NCBI GenBank assembly: GCA_024653355.1
Contig: JANLFQ010000001.1
Coordinates: 682,001 to 746,000, forward strand
Direction of reading: 5' to 3'
DNA length: 64,000 nt
Origin: a candidate division WOR-3 bacterium
Lineage (GTDB): Bacteria > Hydrothermota > Tepidihabitantia > Tepidihabitantales > Tepidihabitantaceae
Position numbers and translations under genes: made by a program. This document shows, piece after piece, positions 46,018 through 55,111 of the stretch (positions are counted from its first letter, which is position 1; every line of letters starts with the position of its first letter). Below the pieces are notes generated by a model. That model saw only the letters and a program-made list of their open reading frames with translations, searched no databases and had not been told where the DNA came from.

Positions 46018-47397
46018 TCAACAACCGTAATAAAGATTAAACTCCCAGGGATGGGGTCTTCTTCCTATCGCCTCAACCTCCCGCATCTTCAAATCAATCC
46101 ACTTCTCAATCGTTTCCTCCCTAAACACCCCATCCTCAACTAAATAACGATTATCCTGCTCCAACTCCTTCAGAGCCTCTGCCAGCGAACTTGGAACCGG
46201 CTTGCCCCGGGAACGAATTCCCTTTCCTCCAGCTCGTCCCGAAATTGGCAAACCGGGGTCTATCTTCTTTCTTACGCCATCCAAACCGGCAAGCAAAACC
46301 GCTGCCAGTGCCAGATAGGGATTGGCAGTCGCATCCGGTACCCGGAACTCAATCGCCATTTTCCTTGTCCCTCTTATGTACCCGGGAATCCGAATTGCCG
46401 CGGTCCGATTTGCAACGCCGAAAAACGCCTCGGTCGGTGCTTCATAACCCGGAATTAACCTGCGATAAGAGTTGGTGCTTGCATTCGTCAGCGCACAAAG
46501 CGACCTGAGATGTTCAATTATCCCGCCGATAAAATAAAGCGCCAGTTGTGACAGTCCGGTTGAGCTTTTGCTATCACCAAAAAGTGAAACCCCGGCACGC
46601 GAAAGATAAAGATGTATATGCATTCCGGAACCCGGTTCATTGTAGATTGGCTTGGGCATAAATGTTGCGCTCTTTCCCTGCCGGAATGCCAGATTGCGCA
46701 CTAAATACTTGGTCAATATCACCCCGTCCCCGGCTCTAAACGCCGGCATAAAAACCGGCTCCACTTCAACCTGCGAAAACCTACCACCCTCATGATGGTG
46801 ATACTTAACATCGATACCACAACTTGCCATCAGACCGGCAAGTTCCGAACGAAAATCACTACTCCGGTCAAAAGGCGGTGCTACCTCATAAGCGCTACCT
46901 TTAAAAAGCGCCAATCCCGTCTGGTCATCGTGCCTCAACTCATCGGTCTCAATCCTGTAAACGGCCGAACTGTCGTCGGTCCAGAACTCTGCCGAATTGA
47001 ATAGATAAAACTCAAACTCGGGCCGCACCATTACCTCATCGCAATCCACCACATCCTTAACTAATGCCACCGCCTTTTCAAGAATAAACCGTGGGTCATT
47101 ACCATAGCGCTCGCCGGTCCCGGCTTCATAAATTTCGCCAAAACAGGAAACGGTTGTCTCCTGGGCAAATGGCTCAACAAAAGCCGTATTCAAATCCGGC
47201 TTTAAAATCATATCGCTCCCCTCAACCTTCCCGAATCCAGCAACCGAAGAACTGTCAAACCCGACCCCGCTCTCCGTAATCTCCTTAAACCGCTCTATTG
47301 GCAAGGTGATATGACGCAAACGCCCCCAAAGGTCGCAATACTTCAAATCAAAGAACTTAGCCTGCTTTTCGCCAACAAAATCTTTAATTTTTTTCAT
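46018..47397 (-). CDS. glnA: Glutamine synthetase, type I (short, alpha-like)
   Basis: 459 residues. Makes glutamine from glutamate, ammonia and ATP. Seen: VRPEFEFYLF, YHHHEGGRFSQVEVEPVF, TFMPKPIYNEPGSGMHIHLY, ANRTAAIRIPGYIRGTRKMA and VPDATANPYLALAAVLLAGL, covering the Mn-binding Glu/His and ATP-binding residues. The adenylylation loop (NLYDLPPEE in GSI-beta) is absent, so it is probably not regulated by adenylylation. The promoter gives an RNA start on ATG 47397. A gamma-glutamyl-amine ligase is a less likely alternative, although the GGRFSQ stretch differs from the usual GGQ. Confidence 0.9.
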   Translation of the reverse strand: MKKIKDFVGEKQAKFFDLKYCDLWGRLRHITLPIERFKEITESGVGFDSSSVAGFGKVEGSDMILKPDLNTAFVEPFAQETTVSCFGEIYEAGTGERYGNDPRFILEKAVALVKDVVDCDEVMVRPEFEFYLFNSAEFWTDDSSAVYRIETDELRHDDQTGLALFKGSAYEVAPPFDRSSDFRSELAGLMASCGIDVKYHHHEGGRFSQVEVEPVFMPAFRAGDGVILTKYLVRNLAFRQGKSATFMPKPIYNEPGSGMHIHLYLSRAGVSLFGDSKSSTGLSQLALYFIGGIIEHLRSLCALTNASTNSYRRLIPGYEAPTEAFFGVANRTAAIRIPGYIRGTRKMAIEFRVPDATANPYLALAAVLLAGLDGVRKKIDPGLPISGRAGGKGIRSRGKPVPSSLAEALKELEQDNRYLVEDGVFREETIEKWIDLKMREVEAIGRRPHPWEFNLYYGC

Positions 47398-47403
47398 AAT
47401 TTA

Positions 47404-47431
47404 AGATTGCCACAAATTCATTATCTGTCAA
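47404..47431 (-). promoter_or_regulatory. Promoter of glnA-ridA (leaderless type)
   Basis: Minus strand TTGACA (47426-47431), 16 bp spacer, CAATCT (47404-47409), then exactly 6 nt to ATG 47397. The predicted +1 is the start codon. Its -35 lies 16 bp from the -35 of the divergent EamA promoter. Confidence 0.5.
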
Positions 47432-47447
47432 CCACTACACCATTTAT

Positions 47448-47475
47448 TTGACAATAGGTAGTGCAAAAATACAAT
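47448..47475 (+). promoter_or_regulatory. Promoter of the EamA transporter gene
   Basis: TTGACA (47448-47453), 16 bp spacer, TACAAT (47470-47475). The leader of about 10 nt carries TTGAGGT before GTG 47492. Confidence 0.6.
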
Positions 47476-47491
47476 CCTCTTTGAGGTAACT

Positions 47492-48388
47492 GTGCCCTTG
47501 AAAATTCCTTATTTCGGCGAATTACTTGCACTTCTCAGCGCCCTGCTATGGGGATTTGCCGTTATCTTGTTCAAAAAGAGCGGGGAAAGCCGGCATCCCA
47601 TTAGCCTCAACATTTTTAAAAACCTTCTTGCCACTATCATACTCATTCCTACCATCGCCCTTTTCGGCGAGCCCTTTTTCCCCCGTTTACCCATGAACCA
47701 TTATGCCCGTTTCATCTTGAGCGGCATACTCGGTATGGCAATCGGTGACACATTATTTTTTGCCAGTCTCAACCGAATTGGCGCCAGCTTCTCCTCAATT
47801 GTTAGTTATATGTACAGCCCGGCACTAATCCTGCTATCTCTCCTCTTTCTGAAAGAAACCTTATCTTTGGTCCAGTTATCTGGTGTCTTTCTAATCCTTG
47901 CCGCACTCATAGCCACCACCCGCATCGAAATGCCTAATAACATCTCCCGGACCCGTCTGCTATCTGGTATCGTACTTGGAGTCCTCTCGACCTTTTGCAC
48001 CGCCATTGGTGTCATCATCATCAAACCGCTTCTTGCCACAACTTCAATACTATGGGTAACCATGTTTCGCCTCTTTGCTGCCCTATTTGGCCTTCTCGTT
48101 ATTACCCTGTTTCTTCCTGAACGCAAAGTCTTGATTTCTGCTGTCTTCACCCCCAAAGCGATTGGCTACCCCGTTTTGGGCACCATCCTAGGCACCTACC
48201 TTGCCTTAACAGTCTGGCTCGCTGGTATGAAATTTACCCAAGTATCGATAGCGGCTCCCTTAAACCAGCTCAGCAACATCTTCACTTTCATTCTTGCTGT
48301 CCTACTCCTCAAAGAACCTATCACCCCAAGAAAAGTTGTCGCCATTTTTATCGCCTTTCTCGGAGCACTCCTTGTGGTATTCGGGTAA
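47492..48388 (+). CDS. EamA/DMT-family transporter
   Basis: 298 residues with ten predicted membrane helices in two EamA halves (LLALLSALLWGFAVILFKKS in the first; PVLGTILGTYLALTVWLAGM and LNQLSNIFTFILAVLLLKEP in the second). Members of the drug/metabolite superfamily export amino acids or other small metabolites; substrate unknown. Start GTG 47492 fits the ribosome site GAGGT. Divergent from glnA, but a functional link is only a guess. Confidence 0.9.
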   Translation: MPLKIPYFGELLALLSALLWGFAVILFKKSGESRHPISLNIFKNLLATIILIPTIALFGEPFFPRLPMNHYARFILSGILGMAIGDTLFFASLNRIGASFSSIVSYMYSPALILLSLLFLKETLSLVQLSGVFLILAALIATTRIEMPNNISRTRLLSGIVLGVLSTFCTAIGVIIIKPLLATTSILWVTMFRLFAALFGLLVITLFLPERKVLISAVFTPKAIGYPVLGTILGTYLALTVWLAGMKFTQVSIAAPLNQLSNIFTFILAVLLLKEPITPRKVVAIFIAFLGALLVVFG

Positions 48389-48617
48389 AAAGCATTTTGT
48401 CACACTTAAAAATTTTCATAAATCTGTACGCTCTTCGGGAAACAAAAAAGTTTACAAGCCGCACATTTTCCAGTAATTTCGTCGAGGCTTGGAATGAGGC
48501 AAAAATCCTAAGCTCTGCGAGAGAATTTATCAACCGCCTGTGACTGAAACTTCTTACGATTTTCTTACCACGACACCAAAAACGAATACAACGCATCGGT
48601 TGGAAAACCGCTAAAAT
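48389..48617. other. Intergenic region, no gene seen
   Basis: AT-rich stretch after the EamA gene. No hairpin with T-run, RNA gene or protein-like frame was recognised; short minus-strand frames here have no ribosome site or familiar motif. Confidence 0.4.
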
Positions 48618-48645
48618 TTGACATTTAAAGACCGGGATTTAATAT
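48618..48645 (+). promoter_or_regulatory. Promoter of the SIMPL-domain gene
   Basis: TTGACA (48618-48623), 16 bp spacer, TAATAT (48640-48645), then AGGAGG at 48651-48656 and ATG 48661. Confidence 0.6.
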
Positions 48646-48660
48646 TCATTAGGAGGAGCT

Positions 48661-49362
48661 ATGAAAACAAAAGATATTTTTATTATCAGTATCGCGCTGG
48701 TGATTTGTGCCCTTATCCTCGGCATCTTCTTTTATGCTGGCAGAAGAGCTGAAAAGACAATAAAGGTAACCGGTTACGCCAGCAAAAGTTTCGAATCGGA
48801 CATTGTTAAATGGACCCTAACCGTTGCCAGTCAATCATCGCTCAACGATGTCGCCAGTGGTTATCTCAACCTTAAGAGACAGGTTATCAGGTTGCTGGAA
48901 GAGTTAAGTAAAAAGGGCATTGAGCCGAAAGGAGCCACAGTTCAACCCCCATCGCTCAGTTCCATCTGGGAAGGTGACAGACAGATTGGCTACACGATTC
49001 GCCAGTCGCTTTTTATTATTAGCAAAGATGTTAACCGTGTAGAAAGTCTAGCAAGTAATCCGGACTTTATTTACGAAAAGGGCATCGTTTTGGAAAACTC
49101 CTACCTTGAATACAACTACACTAAAATTGATGAGTTGAAAAAAGAACTTCTTGCCGCTGCGACCAAAGACGCCATTAACCGGGCACAGGAGATTGCTCGC
49201 AGTGCGGGCGCACAAATCGGTAAAATTACATCGGCACGCCAAGGTGTTTTTCAAATTACCGAGCCCTACTCAACCGAAGTTTCGGACTACGGCATATACA
49301 GCACGGCGACAAAAAACAAAGATATTAGAGTAACCGTAACTGTTACCTTCGCCGTAAAATAA
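48661..49362 (+). CDS. SIMPL-domain (DUF541) protein, exported or membrane-anchored
   Basis: 233 residues. One N-terminal helix (IFIISIALVICALILGIFFY) anchors or exports the chain. The SIMPL domain starts TIKVTGYASKSFESDIVKWT and ends IRVTVTVTFAVK, with YTIRQSLFIISKDVNRVESL in the middle; this matches the family of oligomeric periplasmic or cell-surface proteins (BP26-like). Function of bacterial members is poorly known. It has its own promoter and strong AGGAGG. Confidence 0.88.
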   Translation: MKTKDIFIISIALVICALILGIFFYAGRRAEKTIKVTGYASKSFESDIVKWTLTVASQSSLNDVASGYLNLKRQVIRLLEELSKKGIEPKGATVQPPSLSSIWEGDRQIGYTIRQSLFIISKDVNRVESLASNPDFIYEKGIVLENSYLEYNYTKIDELKKELLAAATKDAINRAQEIARSAGAQIGKITSARQGVFQITEPYSTEVSDYGIYSTATKNKDIRVTVTVTFAVK

Positions 49363-49403
49363 GAAGCCGAAGTTTTACAACGCTGCTCGACCCCTACGGG
49401 TTA

Positions 49404-49432
49404 TTGACGCGTTGAGTATTTCTAGTTAATCT
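49404..49432 (+). promoter_or_regulatory. Promoter of the HEAT-repeat gene (leaderless type)
   Basis: TTGACG (49404-49409), 17 bp spacer, TAATCT (49427-49432), exactly 6 nt to ATG 49439. The predicted +1 is the A of ATG. Confidence 0.55.
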
Positions 49433-49438
49433 TATTTT

Positions 49439-51166
49439 ATGAGATGGCTTTTTGGCAAGAGGGAGCCCGGTGCAAAACTACTCAGCCTATTGTCTTTATG
49501 GCACATTTTCGAGACCGTTGACCTGAACAGACCCGAACTTGAAGACAAACTTCACGACTTTACAACGCGACTTGAACAAGAAATAGATGAGGCAAAGGCA
49601 TTGGTTAACAACCGGGCTGCAACCGGAACTAAAGAGGATATCAACTTCATCTTTGACATCCTTTTACGGCTACCCGCACCCCCAGCAAAATTAGGCAAAC
49701 TGCCTTTAGACCCTGAATTTCAATGGGAAAAGGCTGAAGCGGATTTAGGCTCTGTCGCCCGGGTGGCACGCGACATCAGAATAGCGGTGCAGAAAAGAGT
49801 TATTGCACCATACGAAAAGAAACTGAACCAGCCCAAATCGCCTGAGAAAGAAGCATTGCAAAACGAACTGCGCCTACGCTTACAGGAAATAGACCAGCAA
49901 TACCGCAACTACCTGAATAAGCTTTTGAAACTTTACGAACTTTATAATCACAGCCTTAATGCACTTGCTCAGACAAAGTCGCCAGAAGCCCGCCAGGAGA
50001 TTGTGAACCGGCTTTGTGCCTCTTCTCCTCAGGAACGGTTGATTGCCTTGAAAACTGTTGCCCACGGCGACTGGGAATTGAAAAACCTTAAGCAGATACT
50101 AAACTTTCATCTCGCCCGGGTCAAGTTGAGTGAAGATGAAGCGGAACAGAAGGCAGCGGTAAAGGCGCTGGAGAAGTTAATCCAGAACTTAAACGATGCC
50201 CGACAACTTAAGGAAGATGTTGAACCCCGACTGGCTGAAGAAGGCTTAACCAGCCTTCAGGCACAGGCGCTCATAAGGCTGGCAGAAATTGCCCCCGAAA
50301 TGGCACAGGAACGATTTGCCGAGCTTTTCCGCAGCGGCGATGAGCCGGAAGAACTTAAAGTCGCGGCACTTAGAGCGATTGGTGAATCGTTGTTGCCCCG
50401 TTCACCGGAACCGGCAATAGAATTACTCTTGATTGCGCTTGACGACCTTGATGTTACCACCCGCGTCCGTGCTGCTCTTACCTTAAGCCATCTACCTGAA
50501 AGAACCCCGCCGGAATTACGGACTCGGGCGCAAGAAAGATTGATATTTGCCCTCAGGGACGGCGACCGCGAAGTCCGGGAGGCAGCAGCAAAGGCGCTCA
50601 ATTATAAAACCTACCCTCTTGCCAGCGAACGACTCGCACAGTTCCTTTTAAATGAAACTAACCCGAACGGCCGGGAGTTCGCTGCTCGTGCTCTGGGAAC
50701 GAACTTTCCTGCCCAGTTAGAAACAACTCAGGCGTTGGTTAAGGCGCTTAGCGATGAAGACGCCGCAGTGCGTAAAGCAGCCGCCGACGCGCTTGCCACT
50801 CAGGGTGCTGTTCCGAGCGAACCCGAGATCCGGTTGCAGTTTCTCCTTGCCCGACAAGAGTGGCAGAGTCTAATAAATGCCGGAAAATCAGCCTTAAACT
50901 GCCTTATCCCCCGACTGCGTGACCAACGCGAAGAAATTAGACTGGCCGTAGTCAAAACATTGGGCAAAATCGGTGCTCCTGAAGCGGTCAAGGAGTTATG
51001 CATCGCCCTATCCGATTCCAGTCGCGAAGTACGTAAAGCCGCCGCCAATGCCCTTTCAGCAATTGGTGACCCGAAGGCAATTCCAGCACTTAAAACCGCC
51101 ATAACGCGCGAAGGGTTCGCCGAAGTACGGGCCGAAATGGAACGGGCGATTCATCGTTTAAGTTGA
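49439..51166 (+). CDS. HEAT-repeat protein (cytoplasmic)
   Basis: 575 residues, no signal peptide. The first 270 residues are helical with coiled-coil segments (LNQPKSPEKEALQNELRLRL). From about 275 there are HEAT/PBS-lyase-type repeats of about 31 residues (DEPEELKVAALRAIGESLLP, DLDVTTRVRAALTLSHLPER, DGDREVREAAAKALNYKTYP, DEDAAVRKAAADALATQGAV, DSSREVRKAAANALSAIGDP). Such arrays bind other proteins. It ends 44 nt before secA, which has its own weak promoter. Partner unknown. Confidence 0.85.
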   Translation: MRWLFGKREPGAKLLSLLSLWHIFETVDLNRPELEDKLHDFTTRLEQEIDEAKALVNNRAATGTKEDINFIFDILLRLPAPPAKLGKLPLDPEFQWEKAEADLGSVARVARDIRIAVQKRVIAPYEKKLNQPKSPEKEALQNELRLRLQEIDQQYRNYLNKLLKLYELYNHSLNALAQTKSPEARQEIVNRLCASSPQERLIALKTVAHGDWELKNLKQILNFHLARVKLSEDEAEQKAAVKALEKLIQNLNDARQLKEDVEPRLAEEGLTSLQAQALIRLAEIAPEMAQERFAELFRSGDEPEELKVAALRAIGESLLPRSPEPAIELLLIALDDLDVTTRVRAALTLSHLPERTPPELRTRAQERLIFALRDGDREVREAAAKALNYKTYPLASERLAQFLLNETNPNGREFAARALGTNFPAQLETTQALVKALSDEDAAVRKAAADALATQGAVPSEPEIRLQFLLARQEWQSLINAGKSALNCLIPRLRDQREEIRLAVVKTLGKIGAPEAVKELCIALSDSSREVRKAAANALSAIGDPKAIPALKTAITREGFAEVRAEMERAIHRLS

Positions 51167-51171
51167 CAAAC

Positions 51172-51200
51172 TTTACAACAAACTCCTAAATTGCTAAAAT
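51172..51200 (+). promoter_or_regulatory. Promoter of secA (near-leaderless)
   Basis: TTTACA (51172-51177), 17 bp spacer, TAAAAT (51195-51200). Expected RNA start near 51207, four bases before ATG 51211. There is no Shine-Dalgarno sequence. A TATAAA at 51201 is an alternative -10. Confidence 0.4.
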
Positions 51201-51210
51201 TATAAATACA

Positions 51211-54200
51211 ATGCTTCAAGCGCTCAGGAAGTTGATTCCTACCAAGAGTGAAAGGGAAGTCCGGCGTCTACGCCAAGTGGTCGCCAACATAAATAAGATT
51301 TACGAATCTTACCATAACCTCACTGATGCTGATCTACCCCGCAAAACTGAAGAATTTATCTCCCGAATTAAGGATGGTGAATCACTTGACGAAATCCTGC
51401 CGGAAGCGTTTGCCCTTGTGAAGGAAACCTGCCGTCGCCTAACGGGCAAACGCTGGACCGTAACCAATCAGGAGATTACCTGGGATATGGTGCCATTCGA
51501 TGTCCAGTTAATCGGTGGCATCGTTTTACACGAAGGTAAGGTAGCAGAGATGAAAACCGGGGAAGGCAAAACTTTAGTTGCGACGATGCCGCTTTATCTA
51601 AACGCCCTGACCAAAAAAGGTTGTCATCTGGTTACGGTTAACGACTACCTCGCCCGTCGTGACCGGGAATGGATGGGCCCGATATTTGAGTCCCTGGGTT
51701 TGACCGTCGGCTATATCCAATCAGGAATGACACCAGAAGAACGCCGCCCCCAGTACGCTTGCGACATCACTTATGGAACAAACAACGAATTTGGCTTTGA
51801 CTACCTGCGGGACAACATGGTCTTAAACTATGAAGACAAGGTGCAACGGGGCCACTATTACGCAATCATTGATGAAGTTGACATTATTCTGGTTGATGAG
51901 GCACGCACACCGCTCATTATTTCAGGCCCGGTCGGCTTTTCCAAACAAAAGCAGTTGCAGGAACTGGTACCGCTCGTTAGTCGCCTTTTTCGGGAACAGG
52001 ACCGTCTTGTTGACCGAATTGTTGCTGAAGGTGAAAGGCTATTGCGTCAGGGGAAAAACCTGGAAGCTGGAATCAAACTATTGCAGGCGTTGCGCGGCGC
52101 ACCAAAAAACAAAAATTTAATGAGGGTCCGGCAGCAGGAAGGAGTAATGCGGCTGATTGAGCAGGCAGACGGCATTCTGCGCCGGGACAAGAGGCTGCAT
52201 GAAATTGACAGCGAGCTGTTCTTTGTCATTGACGAACGGGACCATTCGGTTGACCTCACTGATAAAGGCCGGGCAGCGCTGGCGCCTAATAATCCAAATC
52301 TATTTGTTTTACCCGACATCGCAAGCGAACTTGCCCAGTGGGATGTTGACCCAACACTCAGCCCGGAAGAGCGCGCTCGCCGTAAGGAGGAAACCTACCG
52401 ACGCTACGCCGAACAGAGCGATCGACTGGCAAACATCCACTCCCTGCTCAAAGCTTACGCCCTGTTTGAAAAAGATGTCGATTATGTGGTAACTCCTGAT
52501 GGCAATGTAGTAATTGTTGATGAGTTTACCGGCCGGTTGATGCCGGGTCGTAGATTCTCGGACGGTTTACATGAAGCACTGGAAGCCAAAGAGCAGGTCC
52601 AGGTGCGCGAAGAAACCCAGACCTTCGGCACCATCACCATTCAGAACTACTTCCGAATGTATGAAAAAATTGCCGGAATGTCCGGCACGGCAATGACCAT
52701 TGCCGCTGAACTTTACAATGTGTATAAACTTGAGGCAATTGAGATCCCAACCAATGCTCCGGTACGCCGAATTGATTACCCGGATGTGGTACTACGTACG
52801 AAAAAGGCAAAATATCGGGCGGTGGTGAATGAAATTGTCAAGTGGCACAAATTAGGTCGACCAATTCTTGTTGGTACCACTTCGGTTCAGGCATCAGAGG
52901 AACTGGACCGGATGCTTCGGCCCACCGGCATCCGCTACTCAATTCTCAACGCCAAAAATCACGAAGCCGAAAGCCAGATTATTGCCCGTGCCGGTGAGCC
53001 GGGTGCTGTAACTATCGCCACCAATATGGCAGGCCGGGGTACTGACATAAAACTGGGCAAAGGTGTGGTCAAAGGTGAAAAGTGTTACCTTGTCTCGGGC
53101 GACGGCAAATGTGCTTACTGGGAAGAAAAGCCCGGCAGGTGTTATGAAGAGGTACCCTGCGGGTTGTATGTAATTGGCACCGAAAGACACGAAGCCCGGC
53201 GAATTGACGACCAGCTGCGGGGTCGGTCTGGCCGGCAAGGTGACCCGGGCTCTTCACGGTTCTTTATCTCATTCGAAGACGACCTGTTGCGTCTCTTTGG
53301 TAGTGATCGACTCGCCAGCATTATGGACCGTTGGGGCGGTAAGGAAGACGAACCGGTGCAGAGTGGTCTTGTTACCCGGGTCATCGCCAATGCCCAGAAA
53401 AGGGTGGAGATTCGTAACGCTGAAATCCGCCGGCATCTTTTAGAGTATGACGATGTGATGAACCGGCAGCGTGAAGTTATTTATAGTCTGCGAGATACAA
53501 TCCTTAAAGAAAAAGATTTAACATCGGTTTTTAACGATATAGTCGAAGGTTTTAGTGAACAAATGCTCAACCGGTTTGGGGCCGAACGCCATTCCGAATA
53601 CTGGGATTGGTCTGGGCTGCGCGAAGAACTGCTGAAAACCTTCCTCGCGGACCTTGTTATATCTGAAGAAGAACGCGGACGAATTACACCCGAGCAGCTC
53701 AAGGAACATATCAGTAGCATCGCTAAACACCGCTACGAAAACCTGAAAAACGAACTGGGGCAGGAGTTGCTTGTTGAGTGGTGCCGCCGGGTCTTTCTTG
53801 CAACCCTTGACGATGCCTGGCGCGACCATCTCCATCAACTGGATATCCTGCGGGAAGGCATCGGATTACAGGCGTACGGGCAAAAAGACCCCCTGGTTGA
53901 ATACAAACAGGAGTCTTTCCGTCTGTTCAGTGAAACGATGCACCAATTTTATCAAAATGCATTGAGGGTACTTTTCCGGGTTGACCCGAAGAGCGGTGAG
54001 GACCGGGTACAACAACAGCGCCGGCCTGCGACGATGCAAGCCTATAAACCGACTGTATCAACACCAGTCGAAAGTGGCGCAACATCAGCCGCAACGGCAA
54101 CTACCCCGGTCCGTCGCCAAACACCAAAAGTAGGAAGAAATGACCCCTGTCCTTGTGGGTCGGGGAAAAAGTACAAGCACTGCTGCGGTAGGGTTGTAAC

Positions 54201-54237
54201 AACCGAACCGCACAGCAAAACAGGCGCTAAACAATAA
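51211..54237 (+). CDS. secA: Protein translocase subunit SecA
   Basis: 1008 residues. ATPase motor that pushes preproteins through SecYEG. Walker [25 protein letters not shown]-type [66 protein letters not shown], and the C-terminal SEC-C zinc motif [18 protein letters not shown]. Longer than the E. coli protein (901) because of a helical insertion (about 255-335, [20 protein letters not shown] onward), as in several FCB SecAs, and a smaller insertion after [11 protein letters not shown] with four Cys (625, 634, 644, 650). Two small membrane-anchored coiled-coil genes follow, the first 13 nt downstream with AAGGAGGAG. Confidence 0.97.
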   Translation: MLQALRKLIPTKSEREVRRLRQVVANINKIYESYHNLTDADLPRKTEEFISRIKDGESLDEILPEAFALVKETCRRLTGKRWTVTNQEITWDMVPFDVQLIGGIVLHEGKVAEMKTGEGKTLVATMPLYLNALTKKGCHLVTVNDYLARRDREWMGPIFESLGLTVGYIQSGMTPEERRPQYACDITYGTNNEFGFDYLRDNMVLNYEDKVQRGHYYAIIDEVDIILVDEARTPLIISGPVGFSKQKQLQELVPLVSRLFREQDRLVDRIVAEGERLLRQGKNLEAGIKLLQALRGAPKNKNLMRVRQQEGVMRLIEQADGILRRDKRLHEIDSELFFVIDERDHSVDLTDKGRAALAPNNPNLFVLPDIASELAQWDVDPTLSPEERARRKEETYRRYAEQSDRLANIHSLLKAYALFEKDVDYVVTPDGNVVIVDEFTGRLMPGRRFSDGLHEALEAKEQVQVREETQTFGTITIQNYFRMYEKIAGMSGTAMTIAAELYNVYKLEAIEIPTNAPVRRIDYPDVVLRTKKAKYRAVVNEIVKWHKLGRPILVGTTSVQASEELDRMLRPTGIRYSILNAKNHEAESQIIARAGEPGAVTIATNMAGRGTDIKLGKGVVKGEKCYLVSGDGKCAYWEEKPGRCYEEVPCGLYVIGTERHEARRIDDQLRGRSGRQGDPGSSRFFISFEDDLLRLFGSDRLASIMDRWGGKEDEPVQSGLVTRVIANAQKRVEIRNAEIRRHLLEYDDVMNRQREVIYSLRDTILKEKDLTSVFNDIVEGFSEQMLNRFGAERHSEYWDWSGLREELLKTFLADLVISEEERGRITPEQLKEHISSIAKHRYENLKNELGQELLVEWCRRVFLATLDDAWRDHLHQLDILREGIGLQAYGQKDPLVEYKQESFRLFSETMHQFYQNALRVLFRVDPKSGEDRVQQQRRPATMQAYKPTVSTPVESGATSAATATTPVRRQTPKVGRNDPCPCGSGKKYKHCCGRVVTTEPHSKTGAKQ

Positions 54238-54250
54238 AAAGGAGGAGTAA

Positions 54251-54622
54251 ATGGCAAAAGTCCCTACCAGCCGAATCGTTTTATATGCGATTCTCGGCAT
54301 CATAGTCATCGTCCTCGCCGTCTGGGTGATAAAAACCCGTTCGCAAGAGGCGAAATTAGGCAAACGGGTAATGGAAGTTGAGGACGTTCCTAAGTTCATA
54401 AAACAAATCACCAAGCGGGTGGAAAAACTGGAAGCCGAAATTGCCGGTTTAAGCGGTCCCAGCGCTGACCAGGCACGACAGTTACTACAAGAAGCGCGCA
54501 CCGGTATTGAAGAAATCCAGACGATTAACGACCCCAATGAACTGGGCAAAAAGCGGGATGAGATAATGGACAAAGTGACTGAGGCACAAAAGCTTAAACG
54601 TAAGGCGGAACGGGGAGAGTAA
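54251..54622 (+). CDS. Small membrane-anchored coiled-coil protein (paralogue 1)
   Basis: 123 residues. One N-terminal membrane helix (IVLYAILGIIVIVLAVWVI) and a charged helical, probably coiled-coil, body (VPKFIKQITKRVEKLEAEIA; ELGKKRDEIMDKVTEAQKLK). No known family recognised. The layout matches the next gene: helix, basic stretch, a V-x-x-ED segment, two long helices. Ribosome site AAGGAGGAG. It follows secA by 13 nt and is likely co-transcribed. Confidence 0.78.
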   Translation: MAKVPTSRIVLYAILGIIVIVLAVWVIKTRSQEAKLGKRVMEVEDVPKFIKQITKRVEKLEAEIAGLSGPSADQARQLLQEARTGIEEIQTINDPNELGKKRDEIMDKVTEAQKLKRKAERGE

Positions 54623-54631
54623 AAAATTGGA

Positions 54632-54662
54632 AGAGGGCTGCTCTGCTTTGGGGCAGCCCTCT
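54632..54662 (+). terminator. Strong hairpin between the two coiled-coil genes (attenuator or processing site)
   Basis: Perfect 10-bp arms AGAGGGCTGC (54632-54641) and GCAGCCCTCT (54653-54662) around an 11-base loop. What follows is TAGATAAAGG, not a T-run, so it is not a classic Rho-independent terminator. The ribosome site of the next gene begins 6 bases later. Confidence 0.5.
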
Positions 54663-54679
54663 TAGATAAAGGAGGTACT

Positions 54680-55087
54680 GTGAAACTACGTGTTGTAGTC
54701 TGGCTAATTGTCGGTATCGTCGTGGTCATTGGGTCTCTTTTTCTTGTCCTTACCGGTAAAAGTAGTCGGGGTAAAAAAGTTACCATTGAAGACCTTAAGC
54801 GCCAAGCAGCCCGAACCGAAACGACTGTGAACGCACTCACCGCTCGACTGGCTCAGGCGAAGGCGATACCGCTCCCCCCCGAAAAAAGCCGTTATATTGC
54901 CGAAATTGAAAATAACCTCACTCAGGCACGGGAACTTGTTGAGAAGACAAAAAACAGTACCGGTATTCGTGAAGCTGAAGAGTCACTGCGTAAGGCACAT
55001 CGGCTCATCCGCCAAACGCGGCGACTGTTGCGCGAAGCAACAAGCCCTAAACCCCTGCGCCCATCTACCGGGCTTACTGGCACCTGA
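54680..55087 (+). CDS. Small membrane-anchored coiled-coil protein (paralogue 2)
   Basis: 135 residues from GTG 54680, preceded by AAGGAGG. One N-terminal membrane helix (VVVWLIVGIVVVIGSLFLVL), then a charged helical body (VTIEDLKRQAARTETTVNAL; KSRYIAEIENNLTQARELVE; EESLRKAHRLIRQTRRLLRE) and a Pro/Thr tail. Similar in order and spacing to the preceding protein, suggesting an old duplication. Function unknown; possibly a membrane-proximal scaffold. Its end converges on sppA with a 24-bp gap. Confidence 0.75.
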   Translation: MKLRVVVWLIVGIVVVIGSLFLVLTGKSSRGKKVTIEDLKRQAARTETTVNALTARLAQAKAIPLPPEKSRYIAEIENNLTQARELVEKTKNSTGIREAEESLRKAHRLIRQTRRLLREATSPKPLRPSTGLTGT

Positions 55088-55111
55088 TTTTTTTAACGTT
55101 AAGCAAACTAA

